A DNA stretch of 64,000 bases from Planotetraspora kaengkrachanensis (GTDB lineage: Bacteria > Actinomycetota > Actinomycetes > Streptosporangiales > Streptosporangiaceae), in contig NZ_BONV01000051.1 in the NCBI RefSeq assembly GCF_016862895.1, positions 26,580-90,579 on the forward strand, in the 5' to 3' direction. Positions 27,604 through 35,724 of this stretch are shown here, piece after piece. The notes under the pieces are model-generated. The model was not told the DNA's origin. It made no database searches and saw nothing but the letters and a program-made list of their open reading frames with translations. Made by a program: the position numbers and the translations under genes. The first letter of the stretch is position 1; every line of letters begins with the position of its first letter.

Positions 27604-28484
27604 TCGGCGGCCTCCCGCGCGACTCGGACCACATGTCCCTCGGCCCGCAGGCGGTCGGCCAGTTCCTCTGCTCTCGATGTCGTCACCGCGACCTCGAGGA
27701 CGGTGACGGACCGCGAACTCTCTCCTGGCCGGATGCCGTCCTGCGTGGTGATCCGGTGCCCGGAATCGTTCAGGGCGGTGACGCCCTGTGCGGGGACGCC
27801 GCGCGCGACGCCGGCGGTGTCATGCGCGGTGTTTCCGGGAAGCCCGTGAGCGGTGTTCCCGGGAAGCTCCTGAGCGGTGTTCCCGGGCAGCTCTCGAATC
27901 GTCCTGTCCCTGACCTCGTGCCGCCGGAGGTCGGGCAATGTGCGCAACTCGCCCTGATGGTCGCTGGCGACGACGATGCCGCCTCTCGCGGCGACCTCGC
28001 CGATGATCGTCGGCAACTCGGCTCGGGTCGCGGTGTCCAGGCCCGCGAACGGTTCATCGAGGATGAGCAGCCCCGGCTCGCAGAGCAGAGCCTGGGCGAG
28101 CCCGACTTTGTGGGCGCTGCCCTTCGAGAGGTCGGGCAGCCGATGACCCATCAGATGATCCATGCCGAGCCGCTCCGTCCATTCGCCGATCCGCCGGGGA
28201 TCGGCGCCGCGAATGGCGGCCATGTGGCGCAGGTACGCGGCGACCGTGAACGGCTGGGCCGCCGGGAACCGTTCGGGCGCGTATCCGACGACACTTGGAC
28301 GATCTTCGATGGTGCCCTCGGCCACTCTGAGGAGCCCGGCGAGCAGGCGTAGAAGGGTGGATTTACCCGCGCCGTTGGGCCCCAGGATCTCGGTCACGTC
28401 GCCCGGACGGAGAACAAGCGTGGCATCTGACAACACCCAAGGATTCCGCCTTCCGTAACGGAAGGACAGATTGGTCATCCGCAT
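27600..28484 (-). CDS. ABC transporter ATP-binding protein
   Basis: The ABC domain (~1-195) has Walker A GPNGAGKST, signature LSKGSAHKVGLAQAL (LSKGS in place of LSGGQ), Walker B LLILDEPFAGLD and the H-loop SDHQ. Residues ~195-294 are an extra C-terminal part that starts with a tandem repeat (ELPGNTAQ, ELPGNTAH, GLPGNTAH) and ends in a small alpha/beta segment. ATG 28484 gives MRMTNLSFRYG; ATG 28478 is equally possible, and no good ribosome binding site is seen. It is coupled to the membrane subunit downstream. Confidence 0.85.
   Translation of the reverse strand: MRMTNLSFRYGRRNPWVLSDATLVLRPGDVTEILGPNGAGKSTLLRLLAGLLRVAEGTIEDRPSVVGYAPERFPAAQPFTVAAYLRHMAAIRGADPRRIGEWTERLGMDHLMGHRLPDLSKGSAHKVGLAQALLCEPGLLILDEPFAGLDTATRAELPTIIGEVAARGGIVVASDHQGELRTLPDLRRHEVRDRTIRELPGNTAQELPGNTAHGLPGNTAHDTAGVARGVPAQGVTALNDSGHRITTQDGIRPGESSRSVTVLEVAVTTSRAEELADRLRAEGHVVRVAREAAE
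27826..27897 (-). repeat. Three 24-bp tandem repeats in ABC ATPase gene
   Basis: Units at 27826-27849, 27850-27873 and 27874-27897 share GCGGTGTTCCCGGGAAGC with few changes and encode three copies of an 8-residue LPGNTA unit. Being in frame, copy-number change would lengthen or shorten the linker without breaking the gene. Confidence 0.9.
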
Positions 28485-28620
28485 AGGGTCCGCAGCTTAT
28501 CCAGACAGATTCTCGGTGTCCTGTACGTAACCCGTCCTACAGCGGGCAACGGGACTCCCTTCATCATCGATTCATCGACACAATGGATCTGCTCGATCAC
28601 ACGACGGACAGGAGAGGTGT

Positions 28621-29484
28621 GTGAATCGTTTTCCACGCGTCATCGGTGTCCGGCTGGGCTACGACCCCGAGCAGGTCGACGAGTTGATCTCGAGGATTGA
28701 GCGCACGCTTGGCCGCGGCCGGCTCGACGGCCCGCCGGTCACCGCCGATGAGATCCGGGGCGCCAAGTTCGGCGTGAAGCTCGGCGGCTACAACGAGACG
28801 GCTGTGGACTTCGCCCTCGACGCGTTCATCGTGGCAGTTGAGGCCAGGACTACGGCGGTCGCCGATCAGCTCCCTGGTGAAACCCCCGACCCCGATTCCG
28901 TACTGCGGGCAGCCGAGGAGCAGGGCGAACATGCCCGCCCGGATGAAGCCCGCGAGCATGGCGAGATCGGTGACGCACAGGTCGAGGAGAGCGAGGGCCC
29001 GAAGGGGGAGCAGACCGGGGAAGCGCGGTTCAAGGAGAGCGGGCAGGCCAGAGTAGAGCTCGAGGAGAGCGGGGGTGCGCGCGCCGAAGTCGATAAGAGC
29101 GGGAGCACGCAGGCGGCCGGCAGCACAGATGCACAGGCTGAGTACGGGAAGCAGGGCGAGGCGGGGCGTCGCTCGTCCGTCGACGCCGCGCCGGGAGACG
29201 TGTGGGAGGGCGAGGCCGCGCGCGTGGAACAGAAGGCGTTCCGGCCCGGACGCCTCGGCCTGGGCTATCGGGAGCAGGACGTCGACGCCCTGCTCGATCG
29301 GGTCGTCGCCACACTGCGCGGCACCACCGATCAACCGGTGACGGCGGAGCAGATAAGGGCTGCCACGTTCACTACGGTGGTCTTCCGGTCCGGATACGCG
29401 ATCGGCGAGGTCGACCGCTTCCTGGCCGACATGGCCGATGTCCTGGAGCGCCGACGCACAGTACTCGAGGAGAACCCCGCATGA
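28621..29484 (+). CDS. Protein with two DivIVA-type domains
   Basis: The 287-residue protein has two copies of the short actinobacterial DivI1A domain: residues ~1-80 (RVIGVRLGYDPEQVDELISRIE ... PPVTADEIRGAKF) and ~210-280 (GRLGLGYREQDVDALLDRVVATL ... QPVTAEQIRAATF). They are joined by a Glu/Ala/Gly-rich linker of ~120 residues with repeats such as ESG-QA and EESGGA. DivIVA proteins sense membrane curvature and organise poles; this one lacks a long coiled coil. The GTG start has AGGAGAGG upstream. Its stop overlaps the next small ORF (ATGA). Confidence 0.8.
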   Translation: MNRFPRVIGVRLGYDPEQVDELISRIERTLGRGRLDGPPVTADEIRGAKFGVKLGGYNETAVDFALDAFIVAVEARTTAVADQLPGETPDPDSVLRAAEEQGEHARPDEAREHGEIGDAQVEESEGPKGEQTGEARFKESGQARVELEESGGARAEVDKSGSTQAAGSTDAQAEYGKQGEAGRRSSVDAAPGDVWEGEAARVEQKAFRPGRLGLGYREQDVDALLDRVVATLRGTTDQPVTAEQIRAATFTTVVFRSGYAIGEVDRFLADMADVLERRRTVLEENPA

Positions 29485-29576
29485 TCCCTGACGGCATCGC
29501 CCCCGCCGTGAACGCCGTGGCCGGCGTGACTGCCGTGAGCCCTGGGACCGCTGCCGATGGGTACGGCCCGCGATGA
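29481..29576 (+). CDS. 31-residue ORF coupled on both sides
   Basis: ATG 29481 overlaps the stop of the DivIVA-type gene, and its own TGA (29574-29576) overlaps the ATG of the nitrilase gene as ATGA. The product, MIPDGIAPAVNAVAGVTAVS plus 11 more residues, is Ala/Val/Gly-rich with no known domain. It has no separate ribosome binding site. It may be a real micro-protein or a translational bridge that carries ribosomes to the nitrilase start. Confidence 0.45.
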   Translation: MIPDGIAPAVNAVAGVTAVSPGTAADGYGPR

Positions 29577-30403
29577 CGAGGGTGGCCGTAGCCCAGCTCG
29601 CCCTCCAGGTGGGAAGGGCCGAAGAGAACCGGGCGGCGGCTTCAGCGGCCGTGGTCGAGGCGGCCGCGGCCGGAGCCCGGCTCGTGGTGCTGCCCGAGCT
29701 GGTCAACAGCGGCTACGTCCTCTCCGGCCCGGCCGAGGCGAGGGCGCTGGCCGAGCCCGTCGACGGCCGGACCGTGTCGGAGTGGGCGCGGCTGGCCCGG
29801 GCCCATGACCTGGTGATCGTGGGCGGATTCTGCGAGCTCGCCGGAGGGCGGGTCGGCAACAGCCAGGCCATGGTCGACGCCGGGGGGTTGCGGGCCGTCT
29901 ACCGCAAGGTCCATCTCTGGGACGCCGAGCAGGACGTGTTCGTGCCGGGCGAGGATCCCGCGCCCGTCGTCGACACCGTGATCGGCCGTGTCGCGATGAT
30001 GGTCTGCTACGACCTGGAGTTCCCGGAATGGGTGCGCTCGGTGGGGCTGCGAGGGGCCGACGTGCTCGCCGTCTCCACCAACTGGCCGGCGTCGCCGGTG
30101 CCGCAGGGGGAGCGGTCCGTCCTCATCGCGTACGCCCAGGTCGCGGCGGCCTCGAACCGGATGTTCGTCGCGGTGGCCGATCGTTGCTCCGCCGAGCGCG
30201 GGGTGGGCTGGGTGTCGGGATCGTCGATCATGGGGCCGCACGGTTACCCGCTGGCCGGGCCCGTGCTCCAGGACCGTCCCGCCGTCCTGGTCGCCGACTG
30301 CGACCTCTCCGCGGCGCGGGACAAGACCAGCGGCCCGCGCAACGACGTGCACAGGGACCGGCGGCCGGACCTGTACGCCGCGGGGGAGACGGTGAGTGCG
30401 TGA
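29573..30403 (+). CDS. Carbon-nitrogen hydrolase (nitrilase superfamily)
   Basis: This 276-residue amidase has the full Glu-Lys-Cys triad: Glu42 (LPELVNSGY), Lys112 (YRKVHLW) and Cys145 (MVCYDLEFPE). Length and motifs match the aliphatic amidase/omega-amidase/N-carbamoyl hydrolase branch. It is upstream of a polyamine locus and overlaps a cyclase gene, so cleavage of an amide or carbamoyl derived from amine catabolism is plausible but unproven. ATGA overlap with the 31-codon ORF upstream, GTGA overlap with the gene downstream. Confidence 0.9.
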   Translation: MTRVAVAQLALQVGRAEENRAAASAAVVEAAAAGARLVVLPELVNSGYVLSGPAEARALAEPVDGRTVSEWARLARAHDLVIVGGFCELAGGRVGNSQAMVDAGGLRAVYRKVHLWDAEQDVFVPGEDPAPVVDTVIGRVAMMVCYDLEFPEWVRSVGLRGADVLAVSTNWPASPVPQGERSVLIAYAQVAAASNRMFVAVADRCSAERGVGWVSGSSIMGPHGYPLAGPVLQDRPAVLVADCDLSAARDKTSGPRNDVHRDRRPDLYAAGETVSA

Positions 30404-31086
30404 TCGTCGATCTGTCGGTGCCGATCACGACCGGGATGCCGGTCTATCCGGGTGACCCCGAGGTGGAGCTTCGCCCGGCGCTCACCGTGACGGGAGAGGG
30501 CGTCAACGTCCTCGAGGTGCATCTCGGTTCCCAGTCGGGTACACACGTGGACGCTCCGTACCACATCGACGACTCGCTTCCGCGGCTCGACGACCTGCCG
30601 CTGGAGCGATTCCTGGGCGAGGCCGAGATCGTCGACGTCAGGGGCCTGCGGCCGCGTGCGCCGATCACTCCCGACCTTGTGGCGCCGCATCTCCGGCCGG
30701 GAACGATTCTTCTGATCGCCACTGGATGGGCGTCCATGTGGGGGAGCGAGGACTACCTGCGGCATCCGTGGCTCACGGCGGAGACGGCGGAGCTCATCGT
30801 CGAGTCGGGGATCCGGACCGTCGGCATAGACGCGCTGAGCGTGGATCCGACGCCCGCGGAGGATCTGCCGGCGCATCGGGCCCTGTGCGGCGCGCACGCC
30901 GTGATCGCGGAGAATCTGCGGAGCCTCGATCTGCTCGTCGACGCCCAGGCGGACGGCCGTCCGATCGAGGTGTCACTCCTGCCCCTGCGCCTGGAGGGCG
31001 CCGACGGCGCTCCGGTCCGGGCCGTGGCCCGTGTCGGCCCCGCGCGCCGGCGGGAACCCGTGCGTCAGCGGGTTCCCCACGAATAG
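30400..31086 (+). CDS. Cyclase-family (kynurenine formamidase-like) hydrolase
   Basis: The 228-residue protein shows the metal-binding motif SQSGTHVDAPYH (His49, Asp51, His55) and the usual first strand MIVDLSVPITTGMPVYPGDP. Members are Mn/Zn amide hydrolases such as N-formylkynurenine formamidase. Its GTG overlaps the nitrilase stop (GTGA). The last 22 coding bases overlap the Lrp gene on the opposite strand and contain a perfect 9-bp hairpin. The actual substrate is not shown. Confidence 0.88.
   Translation: MIVDLSVPITTGMPVYPGDPEVELRPALTVTGEGVNVLEVHLGSQSGTHVDAPYHIDDSLPRLDDLPLERFLGEAEIVDVRGLRPRAPITPDLVAPHLRPGTILLIATGWASMWGSEDYLRHPWLTAETAELIVESGIRTVGIDALSVDPTPAEDLPAHRALCGAHAVIAENLRSLDLLVDAQADGRPIEVSLLPLRLEGADGAPVRAVARVGPARRREPVRQRVPHE
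31052..31077. terminator. Bidirectional hairpin inside overlapping gene ends
   Basis: GGGAACCCG (31052-31060) and CGGGTTCCC (31069-31077) pair perfectly around an 8-nt loop. They lie across the tail-to-tail overlap of the cyclase and Lrp genes, so the terminator is coding on both strands. Confidence 0.65.
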
Positions 31087-31553
31087 GTCTGCTTGTGCAG
31101 CTTGAGATAGACGAACGTCTCGGTCGCCCGGACGCTGGGGATCGCGCGGATCTTGCCGAGGATCTCCAGCAGGTGCGTGTCCCCCTCGCAGACGACCTCG
31201 ACCATGATGTCCACGGAGCCCGCGGTCAGGACGACGTAGTCGATCTCCGCGATGGACGACAGTTCGTCGGCGACGCTCTCCAGGTCGCCTTCGCACTTGA
31301 TGCCGATCATCGCCTGCCGGGGGAATCCGAGCGTCAGCGGATCGGTGACGGCGACGATCTGCATCACGCCCATGTCCAGAAGACGTTGCACCCGCTGGCG
31401 TACCGCCGCCTCCGAAAGGCCGACCGCCTTGCCGATGGCGGCATACGGTTTGCGGCCGTCCATCTGGAGTTGCTCGATGATCTGCTTGGAGATCTCATCG
31501 AGGACCACGGTCCCGCTCTGGGCGGTCGCGCGTGCCTTCGGCGGTGTCGTCAT
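31065..31553 (-). CDS. Lrp/AsnC-family regulator
   Basis: This 162-residue protein has an N-terminal winged helix (~17-65, LDEISKQIIEQLQMDGRKPYAAIGKAVGLSEAAVRQRVQRLL in two stretches) and a RAM ligand-binding domain (~80-155, VLTAGSVDIMVEVVCEGDTHLLEIL). Lrp proteins form octamers and sense amino acids or related amines. It is divergent from the aminobutyraldehyde dehydrogenase gene and probably controls that operon through the repeats in the intervening 214 bases. Confidence 0.9.
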   Translation of the reverse strand: MTTPPKARATAQSGTVVLDEISKQIIEQLQMDGRKPYAAIGKAVGLSEAAVRQRVQRLLDMGVMQIVAVTDPLTLGFPRQAMIGIKCEGDLESVADELSSIAEIDYVVLTAGSVDIMVEVVCEGDTHLLEILGKIRAIPSVRATETFVYLKLHKQTYSWGTR

Positions 31554-31611
31554 CCTCGGGGGGATCCTCTCTTCGAGTCGCCTTAGCGGCCCTGTGTTAC
31601 GCGCCGGTTTT

Positions 31612-31702
31612 TGACATGTTGCCGATCAGGTCTGACATGTTGTCAGCTCCGAGGCCCTTGTCAAGCGATTTCGTAGCGATTTGGTATCTTAACCACGAAA
31701 TC
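31612..31702. promoter_or_regulatory. Operator-like repeats upstream of dehydrogenase gene
   Basis: TGACATGTTG occurs twice (31612 and 31633), the second as the perfect palindrome TGACATGTTGTCA. GATTTCGT (31667-31674) is inverted as ACGAAATC (31695-31702), and GCGATTT is directly repeated. TATCTT at 31685 is a possible -10. These are candidate Lrp-family sites in an unusually AT-rich gap. Confidence 0.5.
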
Positions 31703-31767
31703 ACTTGTAGTTGGTTTTTTTGTCTGCCAGAGTCGCGACATTCAGCTACCTCGACAGGAGGGCAACG

Positions 31768-33201
31768 GTGACCACCCGTCTGCAGAACTTCGTGAACGGG
31801 AAGTTCGTCGACGCCGTCAGTGACCGGTTCTCGGATGTGGTAGATCCCACGACCGGCGAGGTCTACGCCCAGGCGCCGGTGTCCGGACCGGAGGACGTCG
31901 ACGCGGCCTACGCCGCCGCGGCGGCCGCTTTCGAGACGTGGGGACAGACGACCCCCGGCGAGCGTGCCGGTTTCCTCCTGAAGATCGCCGACGCCATCGA
32001 GGCGCGCGCCGACGAGATCAACGAGGCGGAGTGCCGCAACACCGGCAAGCCTCGCGCGCGGATGGCGGAGGACGAGACTCCGATCGCCGCCGACCACTTC
32101 CGCTTCTTCGCCGGGGCGGCCCGCACGCTGGAGGGCCCGACGGCCGGCGAGTTCCTCGCCGACCACACCTCGATGATCCGGCACGAGCCGATCGGCGTCA
32201 TCGGCCAGGTCACGCCGTGGAACTACCCGATGATGATGGCCGTGTGGAAGATCGCGCCGGCCCTCGCCGCGGGCAACACGATCGTTCTCAAGCCGTCGGA
32301 CACCACTCCGGTCTCCACGATCAAGCTCGCCGAGATCATCGGCGACGTCCTTCCCGCAGGCGTCTTCAACGTCGTCGCCGGCGACCGTGAGACCGGCGCT
32401 CTCGTCGTCGGTCACCCGACGGCCGACATGGTGGCCATCACCGGCTCGGTCGGCGCGGGCATGGCGGTGGCCAGGTCGGCCGCCGACGACCTCAAGCGCG
32501 TCCACCTGGAGCTGGGCGGCAAGGCGCCGGTCGTCGTCTTCGACGACGTCAAGGACATCAACGCCGTCGCGGAGGCGATCGCGGGCGCCGGCCTCTACAA
32601 CGCGGGCCAGGACTGCACCGCGGCCTGCCGCGTCATCGTCCAGGAGGGCATCCACGACGAGTTCGCCGCGGCGCTCGCGCAGGCGGCCGCGAACACCAGG
32701 ATGGGCGGCCTCGACGACGAGGAGGCCTACTTCGGCCCGCTGAACAACCCCAACCAGCTCGCGCGGGTGCAGGGCTTCTTCGAGCGCGTCCCCGAGCACG
32801 CGACCGTCCTCACCGGCGGCCGGCGGGTCGGCGACCAGGGCTACTTCTTCGCTCCGACCGTCGTCGACGGGCTCCGCCAGGACGACGAGATGATCCAGGA
32901 CGAGATCTTCGGCCCGGTCATGACCATCCAGACGTTCACCGACGAGGCCGACGCGGTGGCCAAGGCCAACGGCGTCAGGTACGGACTTTCCGGCTCGGTC
33001 TGGACGTCGGACCACGGCCGGGCGATGCGGGTCTCCAAGCGGCTCGACTTCGGCGTGGTGTGGGTCAACACGCACATCCCCTTCGTGTCGGAGATGCCGC
33101 ACGGAGGCTTCAAGCATTCGGGCTACGGAAAGGACCTTTCGGTCTTCGGGCTTCACGACTACACCCGGGTCAAGCACGTCATGCACTACATCGGCGAATA
33201 G
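31768..33201 (+). CDS. Aldehyde dehydrogenase, gamma-aminobutyraldehyde type
   Basis: This 477-residue NAD(P)-dependent dehydrogenase oxidises aldehydes to acids. Catalytic residues are Cys283 (GQDCTAACR), Glu248 (HLELGGKAP) and Asn152 (TPWNYPMMM). The sequence resembles PatD/PuuC enzymes that act on 4-aminobutanal from putrescine. Placement before a PotABCD transporter and a PuuB-like oxidase supports that. The GTG at 31768 is preceded by CAGGAGGG; an ATG-less extension from 31711 is rejected. Confidence 0.85.
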   Translation: MTTRLQNFVNGKFVDAVSDRFSDVVDPTTGEVYAQAPVSGPEDVDAAYAAAAAAFETWGQTTPGERAGFLLKIADAIEARADEINEAECRNTGKPRARMAEDETPIAADHFRFFAGAARTLEGPTAGEFLADHTSMIRHEPIGVIGQVTPWNYPMMMAVWKIAPALAAGNTIVLKPSDTTPVSTIKLAEIIGDVLPAGVFNVVAGDRETGALVVGHPTADMVAITGSVGAGMAVARSAADDLKRVHLELGGKAPVVVFDDVKDINAVAEAIAGAGLYNAGQDCTAACRVIVQEGIHDEFAAALAQAAANTRMGGLDDEEAYFGPLNNPNQLARVQGFFERVPEHATVLTGGRRVGDQGYFFAPTVVDGLRQDDEMIQDEIFGPVMTIQTFTDEADAVAKANGVRYGLSGSVWTSDHGRAMRVSKRLDFGVVWVNTHIPFVSEMPHGGFKHSGYGKDLSVFGLHDYTRVKHVMHYIGE

Positions 33202-33250
33202 GCGGCGGCAGGAGCCGTACGACCTATTGATAAAGAGGGATAAGCCTGGA

Positions 33251-34399
33251 ATGACAGAAATCCAGGCGGGCCCGGGGGCAGCCGCTTCGGCTGCCCCCGG
33301 TTCACACCAGACGCCCGCCATCGAGCTCGACAATGTCGTGAAGGAATACACCTCGCACGGCGAGGTCGTACGGGCCGTCAAAGGCGTGAGCCTGGCCATC
33401 ACGGAGGGCGAGTTCTTCTCCCTCCTCGGCCCCTCTGGGTGCGGCAAGACCACCAGCATGCGGATGATCGCCGGATTCGAGGACCCGACACAGGGCGTGG
33501 TCCGGCTCCACGGGCAGGACGTCACGAGCGTCCCCCCGAACAAGCGTGACGTGAACATGGTCTTCCAGTCCTACGCCCTCTTCCCGCACATGAGCGTCTG
33601 GGAGAACGTGGCGTTCGGGCTCAAGCGCAAGAAGGTGGAAGCCGCCGAGATCCAGCGGCGCGTAGGGGAGATCCTCGAGGTCGTCGACCTCACCGGCCGG
33701 GAGAAGCGCCGTCCCAAGGAGATGTCCGGCGGTCAGCAGCAGCGCGTGGCCCTCGCCCGCGCCCTCGTCAACCGGCCCCGTGCCCTGCTCCTGGACGAGC
33801 CGCTCGGCGCGCTCGACCTCAAGCTGCGGCAGGCCATGCAGATCGAGCTCAAGCGCATTCAGCGCGACGTGGGCATCACGTTCGTCTACGTGACCCACGA
33901 CCAGGGCGAGGCGCTCACGATGAGCGACCGCATCGCCGTCATGAACGACGGCCTGGTGGACCAGCTCGCGGCTCCCAGGGAGATCTACGAGCGGCCGGCC
34001 ACCAAGTTCGTCGCCGGCTTCATCGGCACGTCGAACCTGCTCAGCGGGTCCGTCGACAAGGTCAACGGGTCGACGGCCGTCCTGGCGCTCGGGCCGAGCG
34101 ACCGTATCCTGGCGCCCATCGAGGGAACGGTCTCCGTGGGTGACACCCTGGAGCTCACCGTGCGCCCGGAGAAGATCACGATCTCGACCGCGAAGCCGGA
34201 AGGCGACCTCAGCGTCGTCCAGGGCACCGTCTCCGAGGTCGTCTATCTGGGCACCTCCAACAGTTACGCCGTGGTTCTCGCCGATGGCGCCGAGATCACC
34301 GTTTTCCAGCAGAACGCGCACGACAGCACCATCACGGCCGAGCGAGGCGACACGGTCTGGCTGTCCTGGCAGCCCCAGCACTCCTACGTGCTGCGGTAA
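33251..34399 (+). CDS. potA: PotA-like ABC transporter ATPase
   Basis: The 382-residue ATPase has Walker A GPSGCGKTT, signature MSGGQQQRVALARAL, Walker B ALLLDEPLGALD, the switch His in VTHDQGEAL and a C-terminal TOBE domain (~285-380). These match the polyamine/iron/sugar importer type. It lies ~50 bases after the dehydrogenase gene. The ATG at 33251 gives an Ala/Gly/Pro-rich leader of ~27 residues encoded by a strong hairpin; no other start upstream of the ABC domain is available. Polyamine specificity is inferred from neighbours. Confidence 0.88.
   Translation: MTEIQAGPGAAASAAPGSHQTPAIELDNVVKEYTSHGEVVRAVKGVSLAITEGEFFSLLGPSGCGKTTSMRMIAGFEDPTQGVVRLHGQDVTSVPPNKRDVNMVFQSYALFPHMSVWENVAFGLKRKKVEAAEIQRRVGEILEVVDLTGREKRRPKEMSGGQQQRVALARALVNRPRALLLDEPLGALDLKLRQAMQIELKRIQRDVGITFVYVTHDQGEALTMSDRIAVMNDGLVDQLAAPREIYERPATKFVAGFIGTSNLLSGSVDKVNGSTAVLALGPSDRILAPIEGTVSVGDTLELTVRPEKITISTAKPEGDLSVVQGTVSEVVYLGTSNSYAVVLADGAEITVFQQNAHDSTITAERGDTVWLSWQPQHSYVLR
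33272..33300 (+). other. 13-bp hairpin at 5' end of potA
   Basis: CCGGGGGCAGCCG (33272-33284) and CGGCTGCCCCCGG (33288-33300) pair perfectly across CTT. The hairpin is inside the potA coding frame, seven codons after the start. It could reduce read-through or translation and so set a lower level of transporter than of dehydrogenase. Confidence 0.7.
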
Positions 34400-34430
34400 C
34401 TCCCTCCGAATTACCAGGAGCACGAACCCC

Positions 34431-35690
34431 ATGAACGACTTCCGCAATCAGGACCCCGCTCTCCTCCGCGGCATGACGCAGCGCCGTCTCGGCCGCCGTG
34501 ACGCGTTCCGCCTCGCCGGCATGTCGGCGGCGGGTCTCGCGCTGGCCGCCTGTGGCGTTCAGGGCAAGCGTGTGGCCCAGCCCACCTCCTCGGCCCAGGC
34601 GCAGTCGGCGGTCCAGCAGTACTGGTCGGGCAAGGTCAAGAACGGTCACGTCGACTTCGCCAACTGGCCTCTCTACATGGATCCCAAGCAGCCCGAGCTC
34701 AAGCAGTTCACGCAGGCGACCGGGATCACGGTGACCTACAGCGAGGTCATCCAGGAGAACGCGAGCTGGTTCGCCAAGATCCAGCCGCTGCTGGCCGCCG
34801 GTCAGTCGATCAACTACGACCTCATGGTCGTCACCAACGGCATCCAGTTCAGCCAGCTCGTCGAGCTCGGCTACCTCGTGCCGCTCGACCACGGCAAGCT
34901 GCCGAACTTCGCGGCGAACGCGGGGCCGCGGTACAAGTCCGAGGCGTTCGACCCGGGCAACGTCTACAGCGTCCCGTGGACGTCGGGCATGACCGGCATC
35001 GCGTACAACCCCAAGTACATCGACACGCCGCCCACCAGCTACGCCGCTATGTGGGACCCGAAGTACAAGGGCAAGGTCGGCATGATGGCCGACTCCCAGG
35101 AGATCGGCAACTTCGCCATGTTCCTGCTGGGCATCGACCCGGAGAAGTCGACGCCCGCCGACTGGGAGAAGGCCGCCGCCAAGCTCAAGGAGCAGCGCGA
35201 CGCCGGAATTGTGCGGAAATATTATGATCAGTCGTATGTTGACCCGCTGAGCAAGGGCGACATCTGGATGTGCCAGGCGTGGTCGGGCGACATCTTCCAG
35301 AAGAACGTCTCCGACGGCACGGACCTGAAGTTCGTGATCCCGGACGAGGGCGCCACGATCTGGACCGACAACATGATGATCCCGAAGACCGCGGCCAACC
35401 CCGTCGACGCGATCACGCTCATGGACTTCTTCTACGACCCCAAGGTCGCCGCGAGCCTCGCCGAGTACATCAATTACGTCACGCCCGTGCCCGCGGCCCA
35501 GGCCCTCATCAAGCAGGACGCGGACGCGGCGTCGGGCGACGACAAGAAGACCCTCACGGAGGTCGCCGACAGCCCGCTGGTGTTCCCCTCGGAGGCGGAC
35601 TACGCCAAGCTGCGCAGCTACCGCAACTTCAAGAACACCGACGAGCAGAAGCAGTACGAGAACATCTTCCAAGCGATCACCACGGCATGA
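34431..35690 (+). CDS. potD: PotD-like substrate-binding lipoprotein
   Basis: The 419-residue protein is a periplasmic-type binding protein anchored as lipoprotein: lipobox LALAACGV puts the lipidated Cys at position 41, and the preceding RRDAFRLAG resembles a Tat signal (twin Arg22-23). The mature part has spermidine/putrescine-binding-protein features such as HVDFANWPLYMD, WTSGMTGIAYNP, and GDIWMCQAWSGDIFQ. About residues 258-270 use AT-ending codons (KYYDQSYV), unlike the rest. It lies between potA and potB in an operon. Confidence 0.87.
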   Translation: MNDFRNQDPALLRGMTQRRLGRRDAFRLAGMSAAGLALAACGVQGKRVAQPTSSAQAQSAVQQYWSGKVKNGHVDFANWPLYMDPKQPELKQFTQATGITVTYSEVIQENASWFAKIQPLLAAGQSINYDLMVVTNGIQFSQLVELGYLVPLDHGKLPNFAANAGPRYKSEAFDPGNVYSVPWTSGMTGIAYNPKYIDTPPTSYAAMWDPKYKGKVGMMADSQEIGNFAMFLLGIDPEKSTPADWEKAAAKLKEQRDAGIVRKYYDQSYVDPLSKGDIWMCQAWSGDIFQKNVSDGTDLKFVIPDEGATIWTDNMMIPKTAANPVDAITLMDFFYDPKVAASLAEYINYVTPVPAAQALIKQDADAASGDDKKTLTEVADSPLVFPSEADYAKLRSYRNFKNTDEQKQYENIFQAITTA

Positions 35691-35724
35691 GCGGGCTCGA
35701 CGTTCCCTTGGCTGAGGAGGAGGC

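Noticed and set aside
33272..33300. The potA hairpin as proof that potA starts later
   Set aside because: There is no acceptable start codon between the hairpin and the ABC domain, and the ATG at 33251 has a purine-rich site, so the hairpin is taken as coding.
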